Assembly: GCA_963989385.1 (NCBI GenBank)
Contig: OZ022511.1
Coordinates: 7,688,001 to 7,752,000, forward strand
Length of the DNA stretch: 64,000 nt
Source of the DNA: Ctena decussata
Lineage: Eukaryota; Mollusca; Bivalvia; Lucinida; Lucinidae
Direction: 5' to 3'
Positions 24,533 through 35,500 of this stretch are shown in pieces. Within the stretch, counting starts at the first letter, position 1; the number at the start of each line of letters is the position of its first letter. The notes under the pieces are model-generated. The model saw only the letters and a program-made list of their open reading frames with translations, did no database searches and had not been told where the DNA came from. A program made the translations under genes and the position numbers.

Positions 24533-24997
24533 CATGGTGTCCGAAAAGAAAGGTAATACTTTGATATTTTCATAGTTTTGCTTAATCCAGGGTTATTTTT
24601 AAAATTTTATATCAATTTAAAGGTCTTAAATGTAACAAATTACTGCCTGTCGAAATAACGCGCCAAAGATAATGGTGTCATATATTAAAGTATATGTTAT
24701 TTTCAGGACAGAGCGATTTACGTCAGAACAACGTACTTTTATCGTGAAGCAGTATTATGAAACAAAATATGTAACGACCGTTTGAGAGAAAGTTTAAATA
24801 ACATTTTAAGAACATAAATATAAGCAGGAACCATGTCTACAAGATCATACATAAATTTTAGCGACGTGGGTCAATAGCGGATGCTCCTAAATCAGGTCGG
24901 CTGAAATCCAGTAGGAGCGACGAAAACATGAGTTTGCTTCAGGGCATGCTCTGGAATTTCCCAGAAAAGTTAGTGAGACGTTCTTCCTCAGAAACAG

Positions 24998-25319
24998 GGG
25001 CCGTATTTATAAAACGACTTAAAGGGTTGCTATGCTGTTGCTAAGGCTGAATTTCTATGAAGGAGATTCCCTACAACTATGAAATTTGCTCTGGAGGAAC
25101 AGTCTTAGATTCCCTACAACTATGAAATTTGCTCTGAAGGAACGGTCTTTTCAGACTAGTCTTTGCATACTTTTTACTTTTTTTTCATAGTTGTAGGGAA
25201 TCTCCTTCATAGAATGTTACCCCTGCAACACCATAGCAACGACTTAAGTCGTTTCATAAATACGGCCCCTGTTTCTGAGGAAGAATGTCTTACTGACTTT
25301 TCTGGAAAATACGGCCCCA
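24998..25319. mobile_element. Foldback element (family C), copy 1, with rearranged right side
   Basis: Inner palindrome runs GGGGCCGTATTTATAAAACG to CATAAATACGGCCCC and contains a 43-base internal tandem duplication (ATTCCCTACAACTATGAAAT twice). Beyond it, 25269-25307 is a reverse-complement copy of the host transposase sequence at 24960-24997 (3 mismatches in 38), followed by a second AATACGGCCCC end. Confidence 0.85.
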
Positions 25320-25786
25320 GGAATTCATGAAATTTGTGTTCATGACATGCTAAGGAAAGAATAAAACTGTTTCCATATAAATTCAGATTATGCAGAGTTT
25401 AAACATCACAGATCAAGTTCAAAGAGTTGATTTTTGTGGGGCAGTTGACGTTGCCGCAAATTACGCGGACGGGTTCCATGTTGTTAGGTTAATATCCTGG
25501 TTCCTGGCCATGTATGCAAACAAAACAATAGATTCTGGGCAAATGAAAAGTCGCACTGTTTTACAGAGAGGCCTCTGCATAGCGAAAAATTAACGGTTTG
25601 GTGTGCTGTGTCGCCACACTGAGTGATCGGTCCGTATGTGTTTATGGCCGCTGTGGATTCACAACGGTATCTATTGCTATTGAAAAAGAATTACGTTCCA
25701 GCGCTTCAGAATCGGAATCAGAATTGTGTACTGGTGATACGTCCAAGGACACTCATTCACCTATCATTCGCTTGAAAGCTAAATAA

Positions 25787-28134
25787 GGGCATGTTCAAAA
25801 AAAAAATGTGACCAAAGTGTGACATTGGAGGTCAAAAATAAACACTCTGCCATAGTTTAAAGTTTATTTCAGACTTATCTGCAGTGCTTCCAGTTTACAA
25901 AACTGTATAAATTTTAATAATAACATTACTAATAAAATTTTTATCACAATTTTTGTGAAGAAATTTACACCCAAAATCTGTTAAAATGACCAAATTTTAT
26001 GAAAGCTTTGGACAGCTAAAATCATGATCCTATCACTTTAAGTTTCTATTATTTGATGCAGGGCACTTCCAAATTATGAAAATAAGTGCGGTTTTCTGTC
26101 AGAAATCATTGAATCATATAAAAACTCAAATTTTAACTTCATTTTGACACACTTTTTTAGATGTAGAGTTCTAAAAACTTTCATATCTTTTATTTACTTG
26201 ACTATACCTCAATAAAATGTGCATTGGAATGATGCCATATGAGTAGAGAACTATTCTAGAAAATGATTGTTCATACAAAAAGATATAGGTAGTGGTGATG
26301 CCATTTCAAAAATGTGCAAAAAGTTTCAAGGAATGTGTTAAACTCCTGAGTATTATTTCCAAACTGCTCTAATTTGCATCATAAGAACTTTAAGTCAATG
26401 ATTAAGCATTCCATGTAATAAAGTAACACCGACTGCACGTTGTTAGCATCATTTTTTCAAAGTTTATTGGCCTCTTTAAAAAGAAAATTTGTTCTGACGC
26501 TCAGGAGTGTAACACTTTACAGCCATTTGTTGTATTGTAAAAAAAGTTGAATATTCTGCCTTTGAATTTCATTATTTTGTTGGCTTCTTTTTAAAAGCAA
26601 CTTGCACCCATTGCTATAGCAAAAACCAAAACCATATATTAACTCATGCTTGGGTGTGCCACAATATATTTGCTATTCCGGCTATCTAAATGCACAAAAA
26701 TCAAACAGATGTATACTGAATTTAATTAATTTCCTCTTCAATCTTTCTTTTGGTAATTGAACAGTTTTCTTTACCTGGCTATCATTACCCGTCTACAAAA
26801 GACATTACAGAAGTGAAGTTCCATACCAGTTTCAGAAGTTGATGGTTACAAGATGAATCAGTAGAAGAAGTCCCTTTCTAAAATATCATTAACCTCAAAA
26901 TCTTATCAGAACAGATGGCTTTGCATCAAAAAACATTTTCAGATGTTGGAAACATATAGTTAGTTTGAATTCATCCAAACATGTTGATGTAAGGGAAGAA
27001 AAAGTGTCCAAAATGGCATTAAACTTAAAAAACTCAGGAGTGTAACACCTTGCACTATACATGTCATAGCAAAACCAGAATTTAGTCACAAAATATCACT
27101 ATCTTGGGCATTCTTATCTAATTATTTCTCACAAAACACTTGATAGCCATGTATGGTTATTATTTAGAATGCCTCATAGTGATAGATATGAAGAAAATGG
27201 AGTCTCAAAATCTTCGACTTTTGGTCGATTTCATGGCAGTGCAGCTTTATTTACATTAAGAAGTTAACTATATGTTTAAAAATTGCTTGAGGGAGGCTTG
27301 GTCTTCATTTATGAGCACAATAAATGAAAATTATACTGCTTGTGGTAAAGAAATAAGCTATTTTTGTCTTTTTTCAAAAAAGTGTTACACTCCTGAGTGG
27401 CTTTAATGGTACATATGAAGAAAATAAAAGCCAAGATGAAGACTGCCTGTGTACCACTTACCATGATGGGTCAAAGACTTTTCATAAAAGGCATGAAGGT
27501 TTACTAAAGCTACCCCTGGAAAAAGTAATGGGGTTCCAAATGTCAAATGTTACACTCCTGAGTTCAAGGGGTACTGGAGAAGAAGTTGTTTACATTCTGA
27601 GATGGATGCCGGTAAAGCCACAGGAAAATTTGCAATACAATATACCATCTTTATTCAATGTTTAAGACCATGTTATAGAGATTCGAAGCATCAGATATAA
27701 AAATGACACCCATTTAGATGGGAACCTCTTCTTTTTTGGTGCACGAGAAATTCAGCATAGTGCTGTTGAGTTAAGCATTACTAATTCCATGAGTGATGAT
27801 GAAAGGACATTAATCTTACATTTTCATGCAGCCCAAAGGACTGGAAAGTCAAAAAGACGGCTAATGGGTATGGTAACCGGCACAGTTTTGTAAAATTGCA
27901 TGCTGAAAATTCAGTAATCAAAAATATGTCACACAAAAAGCGTTACACTCCTGAGTTTTTTGGCTATATTTTTTACCATAACTTTTTTATTACTCAAAGT
28001 ATTTCAATGAAATTTGGCAGGTATCTTCAAGGCCGCATGATACATCTTCAGCCTCAAAAATAATGAACTAATATAGCCCTGTTTTCTTTAAAATTCTCTG
28101 AAATGCTTTGGTCACATTTTTTTTTAACATGCCC
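25787..28134. mobile_element. Unclassified 2.35 kb DNA element nested in the mariner
   Basis: Termini GGGCATGTTCAAAAAAAAAA-TGTGACCAAAG and CTTTGGTCACATTTTTTTTT-AACATGCCC are inverted repeats of about 30 bases. ATAA flanks both sides (25783-25786 and 28135-28138), and the mariner reading frame resumes right after. The interior is AT-rich. It contains one long reading frame (27357-27893) and six copies of a GTTACACTCCTGAGT motif. No known transposase was recognised. Confidence 0.88.
27357..27893 (+). pseudogene. Unknown reading frame of the nested element, one internal stop
   Basis: A single frame stays open from 27357 to the TAA at 27891-27893, apart from one in-frame TAA at 27663-27665. That is 178 codons in an AT-rich region where stops should be frequent. 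Before the stop it reads DEDCLCTTYHDGSKTFHKRH, LPLEKVMGFQMSNVTLLSS and EEVVYILRWMPVKPQENL. After it come REIQHSAVELSITNSMSDDE and HFHAAQRTGKSKRRLMGMVT, ending in a basic patch. There is no convincing start ATG near the left end, so the 5' part is probably lost or spliced. I recognise no family: it could be part of a transposase-associated protein or a captured host exon. Confidence 0.55.
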
Positions 28135-28951
28135 ATAAAAAAAGATATTCAAAATGCTTGGTTCATGCAGAATTGTATGACGGCACATATATCTAATGTT
28201 GCTATTCTGTCTTTTTGCATACTTCTCGTAGGACGAGGCAATTTATTTAACAAACTTATCGACCTTGTGCTAACCTACTTTATGGTTCATCCTTACGTAC
28301 CTGTAACTGTGTGAGAAAATTCTATCATAAACTCTGATAGACTCTGATAAACTGTATTCTGATACGTGACATTATATGCATTTGATATTGTGTTGTTTTG
28401 TGTGACGATGTATTATGTACAAGTCAAATAGTTCTGTTCTATTAGATTATCTTCATGAAACCTTCGGTGATAAGGTGATATTTCGACGATGTCCTGAAGT
28501 GAAGAATTGGGGACAATCTTATCCGGCACACAATCCTGATTTGAACCCATGAGAATACTTTTTCTGGGGCTACCTGAAGTCGACTGTTTACAGACCAAAG
28601 CCAGTGGCCACGGATATGCTGTTGAAAAGCATCAAACGGGAAGTGAAGAAGATCAGTGAAGAAATGTTTAGAAATGTTATTAAAAATTTCATTGTGCGAA
28701 AACAGGGAAAGCTGGTCAAGGTCCGTCATTTTGAGAACATCATTAATTATTGAATTGCCGCATTTGACAAAAAAGGTACTTTTTACTGAAAACACTGTAA
28801 AACTGATATTGTTTGACACATTTACTCCAATTGCTTACTGGATAAACTTACAGCTTTGTTTTATATGTATGCATATTTTGATGCAAATTCTCCAACGTTG
28901 CATCAAAATTCTGAAAGTATGAAAGTGTTACCTTTCTTGTCGGACATCCTG

Positions 28952-29256
28952 AATTTGATTTTAATACCTTGTTTTATAACAGTCTTATAGCATTCTCTGC
29001 AGGTTTCGAAATTTAATTAATACTTTCAGCTAAAGAATGTTCAAAGATTGTATGCAATAACCAATTTTTGTTAGTGTCATTGCTCATGTTTTCTTCTTCT
29101 TTTTTTTTTCTTTAAAAGTTTTGGTATTTGGCAATTTTTATATGATGCTGTACAGTTGATATCATTTAAATTGCAGCATTTCGGATATGCTCGACAAACA
29201 GATGCAGAGTTGACTTCAGATGACCTCTTGACCTGTGCTAATTATATCTCTCTGTA
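28952..29256. other. Intergenic, nothing recognised
   Basis: T-rich with poly-T runs. Confidence 0.4.
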
Positions 29257-29610
29257 GTGTCTTCATTTGCCATTAAGGACACTTGTTTTTGTTGTGGGTC
29301 TTTTGTGTTCTATGGTTGTAATGCTTGTACAGTATGTGGCGAAAGTGTTTGCGGATTAAGCGAAGAAAGTGTTGGGGCCCATCGGGGTTCAACTGTTACA
29401 CAGAAATGTTATGATTTTCATTTAATTGAACCTGCCGCTATGCCTAAAACTTCATTGATATCAACTACGGTTTTATACACAAACGACAGTTCCTTTTTTA
29501 AATATCCATGTTCCAGTCGAGCCGACATTTATGTCTCTGGTTATATTTCCAGACGGACCTATTTACAAGCGGAACCGGATTCGAATCCCGCCACAATCTT
29601 CAAACCATAA
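29257..29610 (+). other. Cysteine-rich open frame of uncertain meaning
   Basis: 117 codons counted from a non-ATG start (TTG-type), reading DTCFCCGSFVFYGCNACTVC near the start. The 3' part contains a tRNA-like B-box (GGATTCGAATCCC at about 29577), which suggests the 3' end lies in a SINE-like or tRNA-derived sequence. No domain is recognised, so real coding is doubtful. Confidence 0.2.
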
Positions 29611-29656
29611 GTAGGGTTTGATCCATTGATGGCCGCGAAATAAACTTTTTTACATA

Positions 29657-29880
29657 TGAGCCGCGACACGAGAGAACCGGCAAAATGGTTGTGCGCCATG
29701 CGCAGACTCTGATCAGCCTGCGCATCTGCCGAGTCTGATCAAACTATTCGTTGTCCGCATGGAGGTAGCTTTGTCCATTAGTTACCCTTTAAGCGCATAG
29801 CGAAGAGTCTGGCCAGACTTGGTGGATGCCCAAGCTGATCAGAGTATGCGCTGGACGTGCAACCACCTTGTTGGTTTTAT
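29657..29880 (-). mobile_element. Palindromic MITE (family P), copy 7, right tip lost
   Basis: The left end is intact. The right arm stops at TTGTTGGTTTTATATG, where the terminal CGTGTCGCGGCTCA is missing. Confidence 0.9.
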
Positions 29881-29905
29881 ATGTTTATATACCATACTAG
29901 AATCC

Positions 29906-30150
29906 ATGCCCCAAGGTTATAAAACTGTTTCCATGCTCAACTCAGCTGAGCATGAAATTTTACCTGCTAATAAATAGCAAATCACTGATAAGTACGGTTG
30001 TTTTCTTGCTCGGTTTAGCTGAGTATGCAATTTTCTCTGCTTATGAATATGAAAATGCCAACATTAGTTGGCATTTTCATATTTATCAGCAGAGAAAATT
30101 TCATGCTCAGCTGAGTTGAGCACGAAAAAAGTTTTATAACCTCGGGGCCA
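29906..30150. mobile_element. Foldback element (family F), copy 3
   Basis: TGCCCCAAGGTTATAAAAC to GTTTTATAACCTCGGGGCCA, with the GAAAATGCCAACATTAG hairpin in the middle. Best-preserved copy of the family. Confidence 0.88.
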
Positions 30151-30238
30151 GGGCGAGGATCAGTGATTTTTTTTGCTTACCGTTCCAAGGCGGTTCTTCC
30201 GTTGTGGTTTATTGTTTGTTTTTTTTTATAAAATTATT

Positions 30239-30476
30239 TGAGCCGCGACACGACAAAACCAACAAAGTGGTTGTGCGGTCAGCGCAGACTCAGATGAGCA
30301 TGGGCATCTGCCAATTCTGATCAGACTCTTCATTAAGCACTTAATGGGTAGCTATGGGTATCAGCTACATCCATGCAGACAGCATAGACCCTGATCAGAC
30401 TGGGCGGATGCCCAGGCTGATCAGAGTCTACGCTGGGCGCACAACCACATTGTTGGTTTTGTCGTGTCGCGGCTCA
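30239..30476 (+). mobile_element. Palindromic MITE (family P), copy 8
   Basis: Full length, perfect ATTT duplications. Confidence 0.93.
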
Positions 30477-31026
30477 TTTGTTGTGTCCGCTTATCAGTAG
30501 TGTTCAACGAATGTGGTCATCGGTAAAGCTGCAAACTTTCCTCTCTCTGTTTTGTTTTGTAATTTAAAATACCAAATGCGTAATAAAAACAGGCGTTTCA
30601 TGTGGTTCGGATAACTTGTATGTTGATGACCATAACAGACCGCAGAGCGAGGTTACGCACATGTAAATCCAAAAAATTCCAACCGTTTTAAGCCCCACCC
30701 CCTTCCTCACCCTGCAGTGCTTTATTACGGAACCTAAAAGGCGAAGCATTGCTGTTATTTCCTATAATTGTCATTGTTTTGCGGCTATCAATCAGTCTTT
30801 GACCTTTTGTACATTATTTGGGATAGCATCACGGCCATTTGCTAGGAATGTACTAACTCTTTGCTTTCTGCTTGTCTTACTGTGCTTTTATGCCGTTTAT
30901 TTATTTATTTATTTTTTAATTGTTTTCCTTTCCCATTTGGAGTTTAGGGTACATTGTAGAAATCGATAATGCCTGCTCCCGATCATTGCTTTCTTGTCCC
31001 GTCGCCTAGGTATGATGAAATATACA
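30477..31026. other. Intergenic, nothing recognised
   Basis: Includes a TTTA repeat near 30896-30916. Confidence 0.4.
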
Positions 31027-31266
31027 TAAGCCGCGACACGACGAAACCAACAATGTGACATGTGCCCCCAGTGAAGACTCGGATCAGCCTTGGCATCCGC
31101 CAAGGCTGATCAGAGTCGTCACTGTATGCTTAAAGGATAGCTAAGGGTCTAAGTTAGCTTCATGCGGACAGCGAAGACTCTGATCAGACTGGGCGGATGC
31201 CCAAGCTGAACTGAGTCTTCGCTGGGCGTACATGCCAGTTTGTTTATTTTGTCGTGTCGCGGCTTA
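31027..31266 (+). mobile_element. Palindromic MITE (family P, subfamily 2), copy 9
   Basis: Tips are AAGCCGCGACACGAC and GTCGTGTCGCGGCTT, a compensating change at both ends. Perfect ACAT duplications. The arms carry the CATGTG / GAAGACTC variant. Confidence 0.92.
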
Positions 31267-31349
31267 CATGACTTACTGTATGTTTAAATGCGGAGCCCTT
31301 TGACAAACCGACATGAATGAATACTTTGTAGCAGCTCACTGTATAGTAA

Positions 31350-31545
31350 TTCCCTCTTATTTCAACCCCATTAATAATTTACAATAATTAGCCCGCGTTC
31401 TCACCAGGGGCCTGATAACTATAGCATCTCGAACGGCAAATAATATAATTTATCTCTGCAACGATGTTAAAAGACGATAATCTTCCCCTTGCAAATTAAT
31501 CACAAAATTATTGACTATTGTAAGGGCGCATTCGGAGTATGGCAA
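31350..31545 (-). repeat. Diverged dispersed repeat, copy 2
   Basis: Reverse-complement partner of 16955-17145. Confidence 0.65.
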
Positions 31546-32158
31546 TTTGGTTTCTTTAATAACAGAGGTGTGAAAGCTAACGGATTGTTAAAATAACTCC
31601 CATTATTTTACTGCGTCTCCTAGAAATAAAACAATATTAGGCTGAATGCTTCAGCTTAACTTGCAGAGATGAATATTTTCAATCGTATTCCCTATAGTTG
31701 CAGATTAATGCTTGAGTATTGCAGTTCCAACCGCAAAGTTATTCCAAAAGAAGCAGTCTTATCAGAGACTACACTAATTGTCATCCCTCCTTACATTTGG
31801 ACACATCCATAGATATTAAAAACAACAATTAATCCTAGTTTTCGGTATGTTGGTTAAATCACGAAGTTTTGCAGAAACTCCGAACCCTGTTCCCGCGGCA
31901 CAGATATTTCAATCCGCACCTTACACCGATGAAATGTAATTCTTCTTGCAAACATTTGAATTGCATAGTTTATTCGTTAAAACATAATGCTTGCCAGAAT
32001 GCAAACTTTTAGAGTTTTAGTGACTTTATGATTTTGTAAGAACCCGACGCATTAAATGACCGAGGCTCTTTTACTTAAGCATATCATGTGGTGGGGCATA
32101 AATTGACGTCATACGGTAGTCCTATATGCGCCATATGCACCACGAAAGTATTGGCTTC
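31546..32158. other. Intergenic, nothing recognised
   Basis: No coding signal. Confidence 0.4.
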
Positions 32159-32310
32159 ACATAGCTTTTGTGAGGCAGACTTTTAAAAAAGAAACAGAGG
32201 AACCGTGACAGTAACAGGTCACAGCCAAGTAATGATCCCTGGGGGTGGGACACTCATTGGCTACTTGGTTAAGCACGTGCGTTTTCGACCTCTTGAAAAG
32301 CACGTTTTTA
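32159..32310 (+). repeat. Left arm of a 1.4 kb inverted-repeat element
   Basis: Reverse-complement match with 33430-33596. Shared blocks are GAGGAACCGTGACAGTAACA and AGCCAAGTAATG, plus a GGGGTGGGACACTC stretch. About 75-80% similar by eye. Confidence 0.7.
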
Positions 32311-32652
32311 GCCCTTTTCGAGTGACTCTATCCCCACTAAATCAGCCCTCGTTCAGCATTAAACAAAAACATATAATAAAACTGATACACACATCTCTGC
32401 TAATTGAAATATTGTCATATGGTGTTATGCAATGACCCTAAGTTTTGAGACAGACCATCCTGTGCAGTGTTCACCAAAATCAGAATGTTCTCAAAAGAGA
32501 CGTCTGGTATGTGTCTTCACAGTTTGTTATTTCTACAATGTTTTCCCCACGATGTTTTGTTAAAGTCCTGAGTGAACAGGTTTTTCAAAAACTATACACC
32601 TTTATTAGCAACTTTGATGATATGGATACCATACGAGTATTTGAGTGATCAA

Positions 32653-32874
32653 GGGCCGTATTTATAAAACGACTTGAGTGGTTGCTATGCTGTTGCTAAG
32701 GCTGAGTATCTATAAAGGAGATTCCCCACAACTATGAAATTTGCTCTGGAGGAACAGTCTTTTTCAGACTGTTCCTCCAGAGCAAATTTCATAGTTGTAG
32801 GTAATCTCCTTCAAAGAAATTTAGCCTTAGCAACAGCATAGCAACTACTGAAGTAGTTTTATAAATACGGCCCC
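32653..32874. mobile_element. Foldback element (family C), copy 2
   Basis: GGGCCGTATTTATAAAACGA to TTTTATAAATACGGCCCC. Arms include TTGCTATGCTGTTGCTAAGG and GAGGAACAGTCT. It sits inside the 1.4 kb inverted-repeat element. Confidence 0.88.
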
Positions 32875-32964
32875 TGAGTAATGCAGTATACTTAAAAATA
32901 TGTCCTTCTACCCAGTTTTACCATCGCACATGCTTACCAAGTAAGACACTGAGCTCCCCCAACC

Positions 32965-32995
32965 ACCACCACCACCACGCCCCCCCCCCCCCTTT
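32965..32995 (+). repeat. CCA repeat and C-run
   Basis: Low-complexity CCACCACCACCACG followed by a C homopolymer. Confidence 0.9.
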
Positions 32996-33429
32996 CAAGG
33001 GATCAAATCAAACATATTAAGTCAGATTTCAGTTGCTGTAATCAAAATGCATCACTAAAAGTGTTTTAGCTGACACATTCAGAGCGAAACCTGTTCACTC
33101 AATTCAGATTTAAAAAATCCGTCGCGGGGAAACGCAAAGCATTGTAGAGCTAGACCATATGACCAACTGTATAGACACAGATAAGAACTGTCTGATTTGA
33201 GAGTAAACTGCACAGTATAGGCCGTGTCAAAATTCAGGATCATTCAGAACATCACACATCTATTTTTCAATTTGCAGAGATGTCAAGAGCATTTATAGTA
33301 CAATGTTTCTTGTTTAAAGTTGAAAGAGGGCTATTTCAGAGGGGTGTGGTTCTGTCAAAAGGGATGATTTTCATGTAGTGGCAACTCTTGACGGGTTTGT
33401 TTTCAGATATAGATTACTAAAAGAGGTAT

Positions 33430-33596
33430 GTTTTGTCGAAGACTTACCACTCAAAAGGTACTTTAAGTGGCAAAAGCTCACGCTTACCTAGTAAACCACC
33501 GAGTGCCCCACCCCTGGGGCCATTACTTGGCTATGATTTGTTATTGTCACGGTTCCTGTGTGTCTTTATTAAAGATCTACCTCACAAAGGTTATAA
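33430..33596 (-). repeat. Right arm of the 1.4 kb inverted-repeat element
   Basis: Inverted partner of 32159-32310. A shorter direct copy of part of this arm (CTTACCAAGTAAGACACTGA) occurs at 32933. Confidence 0.7.
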
Positions 33597-34162
33597 TCTC
33601 AATGTAATGCACCACTTTTAATGTTTTGTCCGGTTTGACTCACAGAAAACATCAACCGACACAAAGAGAACGAAACCAGTTGCACAGTGTAGTTGATGTT
33701 GCTTAAACTGGTAGGTTTAGACGTACAACATTGACTCTAACTACTTGATTATATGAGACTCTGCAAACAACAGACCTGACCCTACTACTCCTTGTACAGA
33801 TCATCATTACTTCAACACTTTGCCGTATATTATAATAAGCTCATTAAGGTGGGATGTACGTAAAGGACGGCGCCATAAATTACGTGCGTTGCGAAGGACG
33901 TAACGTCATCGTAATTCATGCAAGTTGGCGTCATTGATAACATAGCGGCCTACTCTTACGTTCAGTATAATGCAGTTATGTATGGTGATAACAGTCGTTG
34001 TCCTGAAATCTATATGGAAGTCGGTATTAAATTTTCAAACTGATGTTCTATGCATTCGGGAAAGAGGCTGGCAGAACTCACGTTACCAAATTTTGAGAAA
34101 ATTCTAAATTGCGCTTCTATTTATATGAAAGCAGTCATTGCGAGAATACTCAAGCATGATTG

Positions 34163-34182
34163 GGGGGGGGGGGGGGGGGGGG
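34163..34182 (+). repeat. Poly-G run
   Basis: About 20 consecutive G. Confidence 0.95.
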
Positions 34183-34637
34183 AGCATTTACAGAAGATGC
34201 TGACGAATCAAGAGCCATTTTGAAAACTCATTTTGTTCAGACTGTCGTTTTGCAATGAAGTCTGTTCGTGTTAGCTGTGAGACTGAGTGTTCGAATCCCG
34301 ACATGCCGTGATTCTGCTCTCGCCTCTGGGTTTTGGGAGTAATGGAATACATCCGCAATATCTCAATTGAGCCGTAGCCGATCAAGGCCTGTGTGGTTGC
34401 GCTGTCTGCTCATATTCTTTTTTCGGATATTGAGGACAAAGCAGAGCGATCAGCGCCAATATTTTCTTGACTGAGCTGTGTCACAGAGAATATGCTATGA
34501 ACAACGGCGCAGATCAACTATGCAGTCTAGTCAGAGTTTCCGACTAGCCGCTATATCATATTTCCAAGTTTTTGCATTTTGACATTGTCTCTGTGAATAT
34601 GAATGTTTACAGGTGCCTTTGATGCAAGGATTACAAA

Positions 34638-34833
34638 TGAGCCGCGACACGACAAAGCTAACAAAGTGGCATATGCGCTCAGCTAAGACTAAGATCAGCC
34701 TGAGCATCCAACCGGTCTGACCAGTCTTAAGCGTAAAGTGAAGACTCTGATCAGACTGAGCCGACGCCCAGGCTGACCTGAGCCTTCGCTTTGCGGACAT
34801 GCCACTTTGTTGGTTTAGTCGAGTCGTGCCTCA
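34638..34833. mobile_element. Palindromic MITE (family P, subfamily 2), copy 10, centre deleted
   Basis: The arms are present but the asymmetric centre is gone, so direction is unclear. AAAT duplications are intact. Inserted in the TTAA element. Confidence 0.9.
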
Positions 34834-35329
34834 AATGTAGTTTGGCAGTATGGGTCCTTGAAATGTGTACTTTTTCTAGCTGTGTCAAGTTCGACTGTGC
34901 GGTCATTTTATCCTAATGACCATTCCATCAATTGTTCTGTCTGTGCGATATGACTGAAATACTGTTAAAAGGGCCATAAACTCCGAAATGATGCATTTAT
35001 TCGTCACCCACACTGTCAAGGACTGAATTATTGATTTTGTGATACATCTAGCCCCTGCATTCGTCATGCTCGTCTCACTCATTCCCATACTGGCGAGTAA
35101 AATACTAATTTTATTTATTTGTTTACTTATTTATTTTTGATATGAGGATTTTACTTTCTTTTAAGAACATTTCACTTTTGTCATGCCGATCCTTAAGCAG
35201 AGGTAGGCGAAAACTGGAGCTCCCGAAAAAAACAACAAAAAACATTTGACCACCTGTAAGCAGAACTTGGCTGTCTCACATGTGTGCCGCTGAGGCTCCA
35301 ACATACAGCGGTAAGAGACCTTAAAAGAG

Positions 35330-35500
35330 TCAGTGGTCTTATCCATAGTTAAGCGAGTTAAGCGCTTGCCTGTTCGGCTAGCGGTCTGGGTTTCAATTCC
35401 ACAGTAAGCGGAATTTTCGTTCACCATAAACAGGTTGCCTTTCATTATCACTCTTCAAACCGCTCGATTTAATATAAATACTGTTGAAAAAAACGTAAAA
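35330..35500 (+). mobile_element. tRNA-derived SINE fragment
   Basis: TAGTTAAGCGAGTTAAGCGC (A-box-like) and GGGTTTCAATTCC (B-box-like) are spaced as in a tRNA head. The tail ATACTGTTGAAAAAAACGTA resembles the tails at 34960 and 39290. Confidence 0.5.

Larger units (their letters stand above)
24705..28752 (+). pseudogene. mariner-like transposase, interrupted and decayed
   Basis: Coding pieces appear in the expected order. 24715-24997 reads FTSEQRTFIVKQYYETK and later SSSETG (helix-turn-helix region). From 25320 it continues with VHDMLRKE. At 25500-25780 come HVCKQNNRFWANEKS and ERPLHSEKLTVWCAVS (between the first and second catalytic Asp). At 28135-28215, after the large insertion, comes AWFMQNCMTAH, where the second Asp (QDGATAH in relatives) is lost. 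At 28440-28740 comes AHNPDLNP*EYFFWGYLKS, the last catalytic block, followed by a helical C-terminus. Stops, shifts and two insertions make it non-functional. Family knowledge: such enzymes cut and paste the element at TA sites. Confidence 0.88.
24533..28951 (+). mobile_element. mariner-like transposon with two elements inserted in its transposase
   Basis: Inverted ends: left CATGGTGTCCGAAAAGAAAG-GTAATACTTT, right CTTTCTTGTCGGACATCCTG preceded by AAAGTGTTAC. Removing the insertions at 24998-25319 and 25787-28134 leaves roughly 1.75 kb, a plausible size for a Tc1/mariner-superfamily element that still has some extra sequence near 28210-28430. The TA target site is not clean on the right side. 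Confidence 0.85.

Noticed and set aside
34255..34310. tRNA-like GTTCGAATCCC sequence
   Set aside because: Only a B-box-like loop, with no A box or cloverleaf.
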